IMG/VR virus record: IMGVR_UViG_3300021185_002100
Location: 1 to 22,016 of that record
Strand: one strand, 5' to 3'
DNA: 22,016 nt
Source: a virus
The notes beneath the pieces were generated by a model. It was not told the origin of the DNA. It ran no database searches and was given only the letters and a program-made list of their open reading frames with translations. Each line of letters starts with the position of its first letter. The first letter of the stretch is position 1. Positions 8,988-14,695 of the stretch are shown piece after piece. A program made the position numbers and the translations under genes.

Positions 8988-9310
8988 TCCTCAGTCTCTA
9001 CGGTTTCAGCGTCTATTATGTTGTTTACGCCCATGGCAATCGCCTCAAGCTGCTCACGAGACATCTTCTCGGGTGCTTCCTGTATGTTGTGCTCGTGTTG
9101 CACGAATTGGGCGGTGAGATCAGGTACGACTTTGTTCAACATGGCCGTGAATACCCGCGCTTGGGTGGGGTTCCACTCCTGTTTGCCCATCACTACGTCG
9201 TGGGCCTCGTCTATCTGCGCCTCTACTCGGCGGTACAGTCCTGCTCGCATGTTGGCGACTTGAAGTGGCGTTAGCTTATCGCCAGTTTGTATAGCTTTTT
9301 TACGTGACAT
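8984..9310 (-). CDS. Putative terminase small subunit
   Basis: A 108-residue helical protein directly upstream of the large terminase, with a 4-nt ATGA overlap. The N-terminus (MSRKKAIQTGDKLTPLQVANMRAGLYRRVEAQIDEAHDVV) is basic and could bind DNA. The central segment (WNPTQARVFTAMLNKVVPDLTAQFV, about 47-71) resembles the helical core of small terminase-like proteins of marine podoviruses. The C-terminus is acidic (ETVETEE), as expected for a region contacting the motor. Small terminases recognise pac/cos sites and regulate the large subunit. The call rests on position, size and general composition, since these proteins diverge quickly. It is the first gene of the minus-strand late operon. Confidence 0.7.
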   Translation of the reverse strand: MSRKKAIQTGDKLTPLQVANMRAGLYRRVEAQIDEAHDVVMGKQEWNPTQARVFTAMLNKVVPDLTAQFVQHEHNIQEAPEKMSREQLEAIAMGVNNIIDAETVETEE

Positions 9311-9566
9311 TGATCATTTCCAGACGTTTTCAATTTTGCTCAGATTTCTCGGGGGTCTCGCAATGGCAATTCGCGGCGCGGCGACGGCGGGACGGGGGGT
9401 GGCCCCCCTTTCGTACGGTTTTTGGCTCACTATTGTCACATGCGACACGCATTGCGTTGATTTTGCTGTGTTTTCGCTCCCCTCGTAGGGGATTTTGGGG
9501 TGTTTTTCGTAACGCGAAAGTTCCCAGTTTCGCTCCTTTCGCGGATGAAAATTAACCATACAGGCA

Positions 9567-9601
9567 CGTTACGCATTTGCGTTACGCACGTCGTCCTGCG
9601 T
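9567..9601. promoter_or_regulatory. Clustered ACGCA/TGCGT half-sites (candidate operator array)
   Basis: CGTTACGCA occurs twice as a direct repeat (9567-9575 and 9580-9588, 13 bp apart). Within the same block, ACGCA and TGCGT half-sites make overlapping inverted pairs: ACGCATTTGCGT (9571-9582), TGCGTTACGCA (9578-9588), and ACGCA with a further TGCGT at 9597-9601. A related ACGCATTGCGT lies near 9449. This density suggests binding sites for a dimeric regulator controlling the divergent operons. The binding protein is unknown. Confidence 0.45.
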
Positions 9602-9610
9602 GGGCGCGAC

Positions 9611-9626
9611 CAAAGATAAATCTTTG
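9611..9626. promoter_or_regulatory. 16-bp palindrome, candidate operator
   Basis: CAAAGAT-AA-ATCTTTG is a perfect inverted repeat about 96 bp upstream of the histone-like gene. It has no T-run, so it looks more like a protein-binding site than a terminator. Confidence 0.4.
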
Positions 9627-9721
9627 AGGAACATCAAAGGGTGCCAGCTTCGATTGGAGGATGGCCTGTGCTCGGTCGGTACTGAGCGCAGTCACATGTG
9701 TAACGCAAAAGGAGAAATCAC

Positions 9722-10135
9722 ATGACAAAAACAGCAGCAAACACACCCGCGAAAGCACCAGCATTTTCAGCCAAAACCGCCGCAGCCGCGTGGGTCGAGG
9801 CGCAAGGCGCACCCGCGAAGAAGAAAATCCGCGCAGCCGTAGCCGCCACTGCCAAGGTGTCCTCGCGCAAGCGTTGGGCAGCTCTGCTGAAGGACATCGA
9901 CGCTGGCGACAAGGTGCGCGTCAAGGCGCGTGCGACTGGCGACTGGTCAGCCGTCAACGCAGCGCGTCCCGTAACGCCTGCGAAGCCGAAGGCCAAAGCG
10001 AAAGCCAAAGCGCCCGTAGCAGCCGAAGCGGTCAGCGCGCTTGACGCAGCCATGGCGCTCGCGACCCTCGTGGGTGCAGGCAAAGGCGCTTCCGCCGAAG
10101 CTGGCCACCTCATCGCGTTCATCCGTAACGCATAA
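9722..10135 (+). CDS. Histone H1-like Ala/Lys-rich DNA-binding protein
   Basis: A 137-residue, very Ala- and Lys-rich basic protein. The N-terminal third has PAK and AKTAAAA segments. Residues of about 33-75 (KKKIRAAVAATAKVSSRKRWAALLKDIDAGDKVRVKARATG) could be a small folded DNA-binding unit. Residues of about 83-96 form a KPKAKAKAKAP tail like the C-terminal domain of histone H1 or bacterial H1-like proteins. The last 35 residues are less basic and helical. Such proteins bind DNA non-specifically and can compact phage DNA or silence host DNA. The start has a strong SD (AAAGGAG, about 8 nt before ATG). It is the first gene of the rightward unit, and an intrinsic terminator follows it, so it may be expressed separately at high level. 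Confidence 0.65.
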   Translation: MTKTAANTPAKAPAFSAKTAAAAWVEAQGAPAKKKIRAAVAATAKVSSRKRWAALLKDIDAGDKVRVKARATGDWSAVNAARPVTPAKPKAKAKAKAPVAAEAVSALDAAMALATLVGAGKGASAEAGHLIAFIRNA

Positions 10136-10162
10136 ACGATCCACCCAGAGCACATCAACTGA

Positions 10163-10192
10163 GCCGCCTCGCGCAAGCGTTGGCGGCTTTTT
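10163..10192 (+). terminator. Intrinsic terminator after the H1-like gene
   Basis: The GCCGCC (10163-10168) / GGCGGC (10182-10187) stem continues as an inner CGC-GCAA-GCG stem with a GNRA-type tetraloop, followed by TTTTT (10188-10192). This is a textbook Rho-independent terminator and would limit transcription into the small-ORF cluster. Confidence 0.85.
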
Positions 10193-10229
10193 CGTGCGCT
10201 CTGCACGCTTACGAAAGGAACCAAACACA

Positions 10230-10544
10230 ATGGAAGACATCTCATTCGACGCCGCCTGCAAACGCATAGCGATGGAGGCGTCGGATTTCAACGCCGACGA
10301 CGTTATCGCTCATGCGCTGGGCCTAATCATCCAGTCAGTCGCGAAGAAGTCTCGTGCGTACCCGTCGGAGTACAACGACTTGTACGGGAGCCATGGCGCA
10401 GAGGTCTGGGAATGGCAGCAAGTAGCCGTTGGCCAGAACCTGATCAGAGACCCTGCTGCCGAGGAAGAACCTGACGACAAAGCGCGTCGCTTAAAGCGCT
10501 GCCTCGAATGGCTCTCAGAAAACATCACCCAAATGGGATCGTGA
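10230..10544 (+). CDS. Hypothetical small phage protein (104 aa)
   Basis: The start is ATG 10230, after AAAGGAA. An upstream in-frame extension to 10041 would overlap the H1-like gene and the terminator, so I reject it. The protein is acidic and mixed helical, with a Trp-containing segment (GAEVWEWQQVAVGQNL) and a charged C-terminus (EEEPDDKARRLKRCLEWLSENITQMGS). No signal peptide, membrane segment or known motif was seen. It lies just after the terminator and just before the first copy of the structured repeat element. Function unknown; probably an early accessory protein. Confidence 0.65.
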   Translation: MEDISFDAACKRIAMEASDFNADDVIAHALGLIIQSVAKKSRAYPSEYNDLYGSHGAEVWEWQQVAVGQNLIRDPAAEEEPDDKARRLKRCLEWLSENITQMGS

Positions 10545-10597
10545 CGCATCGGTGTCGGCCTTCACTTCGAGGGCCGCATCCCATGCGAACAGCATGA
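10545..10597 (+). ncRNA. Structured intergenic element, copy 1
   Basis: It starts directly after a stop codon. The outer stem is CGCAT (10545-10549) / ATGCG (10583-10587). It encloses an internal loop, CGGTGT on the 5' side and CATCCC on the 3' side, and an inner hairpin CGGCC (10556-10560) / GGCCG (10572-10576). A GCATGA tail follows at 10592-10597. Copy 2 at 11464-11516 keeps the architecture and the loop bases but changes the stems. It lies in the leader of the gene at 10625. Function unknown: an RNA element, a translational control site or a DNA-level protein site are all possible. Confidence 0.5.
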
Positions 10598-10624
10598 AAA
10601 CCAGCATGAAAAGGAGAAAACACC

Positions 10625-10822
10625 ATGCTCAATATGTCCACACAACAACACCCGCTAACGTCCAAGCACGTTGACGATCCTTGTGACAACTGGTCGCCAA
10701 TCGGTGCTTACGTACGCAGCATCCGCGAAGCCGTCGAGGCCCGCGAACAGATGCTCGATGAGTTCTGCGACGCCGACGCCGCATATGTGATTGCGTACGC
10801 ACGCTTTGGTACGTCGTCATGA
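10625..10822 (+). CDS. Hypothetical small phage protein (65 aa)
   Basis: The ATG at 10625 follows AAAGGAG by about 8 nt. The protein is soluble and acidic, with a helical segment YVRSIREAVEAREQMLDEFCDADAAYVIAYARFG. There is no known motif. Its TGA overlaps the ATG of the next small membrane-protein gene (ATGA), so the two are co-translated. It is one of a series of short ORFs each with its own strong SD. Role unknown. Confidence 0.6.
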   Translation: MLNMSTQQHPLTSKHVDDPCDNWSPIGAYVRSIREAVEAREQMLDEFCDADAAYVIAYARFGTSS

Positions 10823-10974
10823 CCCGCGTGCAAGAGGCAGCGCTTCAGCTCGCGTACTTCGTCATCTTCGCAATCGTGCTCATTGAGTGGTTCTGCGGTT
10901 GCGGCTCACCCGAAGGCGAATGCGTGGTTCTACACCACGCGTTCCCGTTCATCATCTCAGCATTAGGAGTTTAA
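10819..10974 (+). CDS. Small membrane protein (51 aa)
   Basis: A 51-residue ORF coupled to the gene before it by ATGA. Residues of about 9-25 (LQLAYFVIFAIVLIEWF) form a clear transmembrane helix, followed by a CGCGSPEGEC loop. A second hydrophobic stretch (VVLHHAFPFIISALGV) reaches the C-terminus. Two short membrane segments in about 50 residues would be compatible with a holin-like or host-membrane-targeted peptide. It is far from the lysin, and this role is only a guess. The coupling and the SD of the following gene inside its last codons support it as a real gene. Confidence 0.55.
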   Translation: MTRVQEAALQLAYFVIFAIVLIEWFCGCGSPEGECVVLHHAFPFIISALGV

Positions 10975-10977
10975 CAC

Positions 10978-11253
10978 ATGACCGAACACGAAATCTTAAT
11001 CATCCTTCCCGCGCATTGGGAAGCCGCCCTTACTCGTGGCAACGAAGCCGCGTTGGACGACGAAAACATCACCGCGTTCACCGCATGGATCAACCAGTTC
11101 CAAAGCAACTACGGCCTCATACTCGCAGCCGATACATTCAGCGATGAAATGCAGTGGGTCGAAGACCACTCAGCTCGTAGGTACGGCATCGAGGCGTGCA
11201 TGTGCCATCAGTACGTAGTCGTAGTCGAGAACAACATGGAGGACGTAGCATGA
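10978..11253 (+). CDS. Hypothetical small phage protein (91 aa)
   Basis: The ATG at 10978 has TAGGAG within the end of the preceding ORF. The protein starts MTEHEILIILPAHWEAALTRGNEAALDDENI and continues with an Asp/Glu-rich helical body containing FTAWINQFQSNYG and CMCHQYVVVVE. No family was recognised with confidence. Its TGA overlaps the next ATG (ATGA). It looks like a small acidic phage early protein; function unknown. Confidence 0.65.
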   Translation: MTEHEILIILPAHWEAALTRGNEAALDDENITAFTAWINQFQSNYGLILAADTFSDEMQWVEDHSARRYGIEACMCHQYVVVVENNMEDVA

Positions 11254-11462
11254 AAGAACATATCGCAGAATACACCCTCCAACTCGAAAGCAGAGCGCGC
11301 TTTTACATGGGGCGCATTGGCGGCGAAGTGCCCAAGCCGCGTAAGGAAAAGTATTACCTCGCTGCACTCGTAGTCTGCCGCATCATCGGGGATTTCACAG
11401 GCGAAGATCGCTGGGATGTCTATGACCGCTTGAAGCAACAGGTGGTCGAGCAAGCAGCATAG
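11250..11462 (+). CDS. Hypothetical small phage protein (70 aa)
   Basis: The start chosen is ATG 11250, which overlaps the upstream TGA and is preceded by GGAGGA. An in-frame start further upstream would overlap the previous gene by over 50 bp. The protein is helical and mixed-charge (MKEHIAEYTLQLESRARFYMGRIGGEVPKPRKEKYYLAALVV, then DVYDRLKQQVVEQAA). It lacks membrane segments and known motifs. It is followed at once by copy 2 of the structured intergenic element. Confidence 0.6.
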   Translation: MKEHIAEYTLQLESRARFYMGRIGGEVPKPRKEKYYLAALVVCRIIGDFTGEDRWDVYDRLKQQVVEQAA

Positions 11463-11463
11463 C

Positions 11464-11516
11464 CGTATCGGTGTCGAGCGTTGAGGCGCTCGCATCCCAT
11501 GCGACTTCCCGCATGA
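11464..11516 (+). ncRNA. Structured intergenic element, copy 2
   Basis: Same architecture as copy 1. The outer stem is CGTAT (11464-11468) / ATGCG (11499-11503), with one T-G pair replacing C-G. The internal loops CGGTGT and CATCCC are identical to copy 1. The inner hairpin CGAGCG (11475-11480) / CGCTCG (11487-11492) has a different stem from copy 1, so pairing is kept while sequence changes. GCATGA follows at 11511-11516. It sits just after a stop codon and 17 bp before the next start codon. Confidence 0.5.
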
Positions 11517-11533
11517 CAACCCAAGGAGACAAC

Positions 11534-11731
11534 ATGAAAAAGCCAACAAAGCGACAGGTCAATAAGTTCTGCAAAGTGCGGGGCATCCCGCTTCAAATGT
11601 TCGGGATGATGATTGCGTCAGGCAAGCTCACACTCGACGACTTTTCGGAAATGGTTCTCGAATTTCACGACCCCGCGAACAAAGAACACCGCGAGGAAAT
11701 GGAGTTCGAAATGAACGCTAACAGATACTAG
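11534..11731 (+). CDS. Hypothetical small phage protein (65 aa)
   Basis: The ATG at 11534 follows CCAAGGAG. The protein is basic at the N-terminus (MKKPTKRQVNKFCKVRGIPLQMFGMMIASGKLTLDDFSEMV) and acidic at the C-terminus. The first part could form a helix-turn-helix-like unit, but no specific motif is diagnostic. It lies immediately after the second structured element, which may control it. Function unknown. Confidence 0.6.
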   Translation: MKKPTKRQVNKFCKVRGIPLQMFGMMIASGKLTLDDFSEMVLEFHDPANKEHREEMEFEMNANRY

Positions 11732-11742
11732 GAGGACGCACC

Positions 11743-11925
11743 ATGAAGATCACATGCAGTCGCCAACTGAGCGACTTAGAAACCGAAGACCTAATGCACT
11801 CTGCGCGTATCATCGAGGCGTGTGGAGAGGTCAAAGGATGGGCGGGGTTTGGTATGCTTTCGAAGACCTTAACACCCGACACGTGGCACTTCGTAGACCA
11901 GAAATACAGGGAGGGGGCCGAATGA
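11743..11925 (+). CDS. Hypothetical small phage protein (60 aa)
   Basis: The ATG at 11743 has a strong AGGAGGACGCACC leader. The protein (MKITCSRQLSDLETEDLMHSARIIEACGEVKGWAGFGML and continuing) is soluble, with no membrane segment or recognised domain. Its TGA overlaps the next ATG (ATGA). It is part of a tight run of five coupled or nearly coupled small genes (11743-12495). Function unknown. Confidence 0.6.
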   Translation: MKITCSRQLSDLETEDLMHSARIIEACGEVKGWAGFGMLSKTLTPDTWHFVDQKYREGAE

Positions 11926-12137
11926 AACACGTCACATTAGAAGGCTATTCGTGGAGCGAGATCGCATGGCTTGGCGAAATGATAACCGAGAAGCTGGCCG
12001 ACATGGGATACGAAGGCGTCGATGGCCTTCACTTTAGCATCGAAGTCGAGTTCGAGGAAGCAGAGGAGGAGGACGAACCATCTATGGAAACGCTGATGTG
12101 GCAGGGACGCTTAGAGCGTGAGGAGGAGGACGCATGA
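11922..12137 (+). CDS. Hypothetical acidic small phage protein (71 aa)
   Basis: The start is ATG 11922, overlapping the upstream TGA and preceded by GGGAGGGGG. The protein has an N-terminal mixed segment (MKHVTLEGYSWSEIAWLGEMITEKLADMGYEG) and a strongly acidic C-terminal half (EVEFEEAEEEDEPSM, EREEEDA). Such acidic small proteins can act as DNA mimics or inhibitors of host DNA-binding enzymes, but nothing here proves that. Its TGA overlaps the next ATG. Confidence 0.6.
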   Translation: MKHVTLEGYSWSEIAWLGEMITEKLADMGYEGVDGLHFSIEVEFEEAEEEDEPSMETLMWQGRLEREEEDA

Positions 12138-12247
12138 AAAAAATTAGAGTGATGATTGACCGTCTCGCATCCCGTTTAGCCGACCGTATCAACCTATACA
12201 TATACGAAAGGTACGGCGAAGTTCGTTATGAGGAGGACATCAAATGA
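12134..12247 (+). CDS. Basic mini-protein (37 aa)
   Basis: A 37-residue ORF with GAGGAGGA just before ATG 12134. Both ends are coupled by ATGA overlaps with its neighbours. The sequence MKKIRVMIDRLASRLADRI continues with NLYIYERYGEVRYEEDIK. The N-terminal half forms an amphipathic basic helix. The overlaps at both ends make it credible despite its size. No function can be assigned. Confidence 0.5.
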   Translation: MKKIRVMIDRLASRLADRINLYIYERYGEVRYEEDIK

Positions 12248-12495
12248 ACGCACCCAAAGCAATCGAATGGGAACTGGAACTGTGCATGTTTGGTATGGGC
12301 GAAGAGACGCTTTCACCCACGATGGAGGAAGCAGATAGCTGGGAAGTGTCTTTGTGGCTGCGACTGGAACAGACAGGACAGGTCGAAGTCCTGTACGAAC
12401 AGGAGTTCAATTCTCAAGCCGCTGCTGAAAATCAGTTTGCGCTGATGGAGGGACTGTTTCCTGATGCTTCGCAAGACACCCAACCAGAACGCTAA
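12244..12495 (+). CDS. Hypothetical acidic phage protein (83 aa)
   Basis: The ATG at 12244 has GAGGAGGAC upstream and overlaps the previous stop. The protein is acidic (MNAPKAIEWELELCMFGMGEE and continuing), with a beta-like segment WEVSLWLRLEQTGQVEVLYEQEF and a helical C-terminus AAAENQFALMEGLF. No recognised domain. The 68-bp gap that follows contains ACGATCCACCC, an 11-mer also found downstream of the H1-like gene at 10136-10146. Confidence 0.6.
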   Translation: MNAPKAIEWELELCMFGMGEETLSPTMEEADSWEVSLWLRLEQTGQVEVLYEQEFNSQAAAENQFALMEGLFPDASQDTQPER

Positions 12496-12563
12496 CGAAT
12501 GCTTGGAGGGGGACGATCCACCCGAGGGCAAGGAGTAGCATGTAGGCAACCAAGGAGAATAAC

Positions 12564-12926
12564 ATGAAGCCTGCATTATTCGTATTCGCTGACAACGGTG
12601 GCAGCTCATGCGTGTTCGTACGAAACTGCAACAGCGAGGCAGCGTATGACATGATAGCACGCACAATCACACACGACCTGGCCCCGAGCTTGGAACTGTT
12701 TGACGCCACTGAATACACCGCCTTGTTCGTACTAGCGAACAAGAAAGAACCATTCGACATGATCGTGACTGGCGAGTTTGACGAGACCAGCGACGCTTAT
12801 GAGGATGTCGAGGGTCTGTACGAAATCACCAAGTCGCAGGACGGAAACGCAATCATCGTTGTACCCGTCACGGACGAGGATGGTATTTCCTCAATCTGGG
12901 AAATGCGTAGGCGCACAGTCCACTAA
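12564..12926 (+). CDS. Hypothetical phage protein (120 aa)
   Basis: The ATG at 12564 follows CCAAGGAG. This 120-residue acidic protein alternates beta-like and helical segments (ALFVFADNGGSSCVFVRNCNSEAAYDMIA, then DEDGISSIWEMRRRTVH). No signal peptide or membrane segment is visible. It is the last gene of the small-ORF cluster. Hairpins and a new promoter follow, so it probably ends this transcription unit. Not recognised. Confidence 0.65.
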   Translation: MKPALFVFADNGGSSCVFVRNCNSEAAYDMIARTITHDLAPSLELFDATEYTALFVLANKKEPFDMIVTGEFDETSDAYEDVEGLYEITKSQDGNAIIVVPVTDEDGISSIWEMRRRTVH

Positions 12927-12950
12927 TCAATCTCTACACGTACGCCCGAC

Positions 12951-12971
12951 CGACTGATCGAAGATCAGTCG
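12951..12971. promoter_or_regulatory. Perfect 9-bp hairpin (GAA loop)
   Basis: CGACTGATC-gaa-GATCAGTCG lies 25 bp after a stop codon. It lacks a T-run, so it may be a processing site, a weak terminator or an operator. Confidence 0.4.
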
Positions 12972-12992
12972 AGGAGGTTAGAGCTATAGATT

Positions 12993-13018
12993 GCAGCATT
13001 CCGCTGCGGTCTGTTTTC
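12993..13018 (+). terminator. Probable weak terminator before the AAA+/VWA operon
   Basis: The stem GCAGC (12993-12997) / GCTGC (13003-13007) with an ATTCC loop is followed by a T-rich stretch containing TTTT. A competing stem CTGCGG (13004-13009) / CCGCAG (13025-13030) uses the same right arm, so folding could switch between two forms. Confidence 0.4.
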
Positions 13019-13037
13019 TGCTGTCCGCAGATTAAAC

Positions 13038-13068
13038 TTGACACATCGTACGTTGTGTCAGATACACT
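13038..13068 (+). promoter_or_regulatory. Promoter with embedded palindromic operator upstream of the CobS-like gene
   Basis: TTGACA (13038-13043) matches the -35 consensus exactly. The -10 element is less clear (GATACA at 17 bp or TACACT at 19 bp spacing). A 22-bp inverted repeat (13039-13060: TGACACA, a central CGTACG at 13047-13052, TGTGTCA) covers the -35 and the spacer, with a single mismatched pair. A dimeric repressor bound here would block RNA polymerase. The start codon is about 30 bp downstream. Confidence 0.55.
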
Positions 13069-13094
13069 ACAACCTGACAACCATGAGGTATCAA

Positions 13095-14666
13095 ATGTCA
13101 AATTCAAATCTTAATGTTCAATCAATCCTCGACGATTACAATGCACGCGATGCTCAGAAAATTCTGCGCACGTATATCGTAAATGAAACCCACCGCTTCG
13201 AAGACGCGTGGACGTGTATCGTGGAAGTCGCTCTCAAATCGGTGCTTGTGAACGGAGACCATCCGAACTCACGCGCTATGAAAAGCGTCAGCAAGTCACA
13301 GATACTTGATCGCATGAACGTGCCGTCACTGGCGATGCTTATAAACTACATGAACCAAATGTCCTATGACGAGGCGCTGCTCCTTTTCGCGAATGAGTTT
13401 GTGAACAACGACCCCGATTGTATTACGAACTGGCCGTTCGTGGACGAGATAGAGGACTTGGGTACGATATACGTCTCGCGTCAAGATGGCGCGGAGATCG
13501 AGGCCGTCGAAGAAGAAGGTGACGAGGCCGAGGTGGCGGGTGCGTACGATGTGACACCCGACATCGCTGCTGCTGCTAACGTGTTGCTTCGTGCTGCTAC
13601 TGGCGGCGAGATGGAAGACTTGCAAGCGTTGCTCGACGAGGTGGTGACACTGCGTAAGAAGCCCGATGCGATTGCGCTTCCTGCTATCGAGGCGTCGGGT
13701 GAGATACCGTTCGGTGCTCCCGTACGTAAGAACGCTCACGAGGTGTTCGGCATTCAACACCCGCTGCTTAACTTCGAGATCAACACGTACGAATGGAGTG
13801 GCGTAAATCCCTTGGTGCCAACCAAAGACGAGGATTACATATTCAACGTGGACAATCTGCACGATGTGTTGTGGGCATTGGAGAACGGCGAGAACAGTTG
13901 GCTGACAGGTCAAACTGGTACAGGCAAGTCCACCCTCATTGCTCAAGTGTGTGCGTTCACTGGCTACATGATGATCCGCGCCAACATGGACAGCGCGATT
14001 GAACGTCCAGACTTTGTGGGTTCGATGGCGGTTATGACTGACGCGGATGGCAATACCGTGACCCAGTTCAAGGATGGCATCTTGCCCAAGGCGATGCAAC
14101 AACCATGCGTGTTGCTGCTCGACGAGATAGATGCAGTACGTGCTGACATTGCATACGTGTTGCAGCCAGTGCTCGAAGGTCAGCCCTTGCGCATGTTGGA
14201 AGATGGCGGTCGCGTGGTTCACCCGCACATGGACTTCCACATTGTTGCGACAGCCAACACGACAGGATCTGGTGACAGCTCTGGCATGTACGCAAGTGCG
14301 GTCAAGGTTCAGTCTCGTGCGCTTATCAATCGGTTCAGCACATTCGTAGATGTGAAGTACCTCAACATTGCCGACGAGATGAAGCTGGTTCGTGTTGCTG
14401 CTCCATCTCTGAGCGATGATGCGGCGGCGATGATCGAAGAGTTTGTCGGAGTGTACCGCATGGGCTTTCTCGACGGTACGATTGCTACCCCCATATCACC
14501 CCGCAACACCAAGGTTATCGGCAAGTACGTAGCCAACTTGGAGGGACGTATCGGATGCAACGATGCGGTACGCCGCGCCTTGCAAATGAACGTGATGCTT
14601 ACGGTCGATGAGGGCGATGCAATCGCGGTCACTGGCATCATGGATCGCATAACTACTCAATCTTAA
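13095..14666 (+). CDS. CobS-like (MoxR clade) AAA+ ATPase
   Basis: A 523-residue AAA+ ATPase. The first 210 residues (helical, with an acidic EAVEEEGDEAE stretch) are a phage-specific extension. NAHEVFGIQHPLLNF begins the CobS-like part. Walker A is GQTGTGKST (272-280). The strand VTQFKDGILPKAM and Walker B CVLLLDEIDA (D343/E344) follow, then IVATANTTGSGDSSGMY (sensor 1 region) and a late ISPRNTKVIG segment. These match the order in the cobaltochelatase subunit CobS and MoxR ATPases, which remodel or load partners through a VWA protein. ATG 13095 is chosen because GAGGT precedes it by 5 nt; ATG 13083 has no SD. The zincin/VWA gene follows 29 bp later. No CobN is present, so true cobalt insertion by this pair alone is unlikely. 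Confidence 0.85.
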   Translation: MSNSNLNVQSILDDYNARDAQKILRTYIVNETHRFEDAWTCIVEVALKSVLVNGDHPNSRAMKSVSKSQILDRMNVPSLAMLINYMNQMSYDEALLLFANEFVNNDPDCITNWPFVDEIEDLGTIYVSRQDGAEIEAVEEEGDEAEVAGAYDVTPDIAAAANVLLRAATGGEMEDLQALLDEVVTLRKKPDAIALPAIEASGEIPFGAPVRKNAHEVFGIQHPLLNFEINTYEWSGVNPLVPTKDEDYIFNVDNLHDVLWALENGENSWLTGQTGTGKSTLIAQVCAFTGYMMIRANMDSAIERPDFVGSMAVMTDADGNTVTQFKDGILPKAMQQPCVLLLDEIDAVRADIAYVLQPVLEGQPLRMLEDGGRVVHPHMDFHIVATANTTGSGDSSGMYASAVKVQSRALINRFSTFVDVKYLNIADEMKLVRVAAPSLSDDAAAMIEEFVGVYRMGFLDGTIATPISPRNTKVIGKYVANLEGRIGCNDAVRRALQMNVMLTVDEGDAIAVTGIMDRITTQS

Positions 14667-14695
14667 TCAACTCTCAACTCTCATAGGAGACACAA

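Larger units (their letters stand above)
9311..9721. promoter_or_regulatory. Divergent control region between the two main transcription units
   Basis: This 411-bp stretch separates the minus-strand packaging operon from the plus-strand small-gene operon, so both should be initiated here. It is rich in short palindromes: a CCCCT-cgt-AGGGG hairpin (9479-9491) followed by T-rich sequence, an ACGCA-T-TGCGT site near 9449-9459, the half-site cluster at 9567-9601, a 16-bp palindrome at 9611-9626, and a hairpin or operator GCTCGGT...ACTGAGC at 9670-9687. I see no convincing consensus promoter, so a phage-specific or activator-dependent one is possible. ORFs of about 80 codons exist on both strands but lack good ribosome binding sites. 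Confidence 0.6.

Noticed and set aside
9304-9555. 83-codon plus-strand ORF in the divergent region
   Set aside because: Overlaps the minus-strand promoter region, lacks an SD and shows no protein-like pattern.
9314-9559. 81-codon minus-strand ORF just upstream of the small terminase-like gene
   Set aside because: It ends 3 bp before that gene, but has no SD, lies over palindromic control sequences and has an unconvincing composition.
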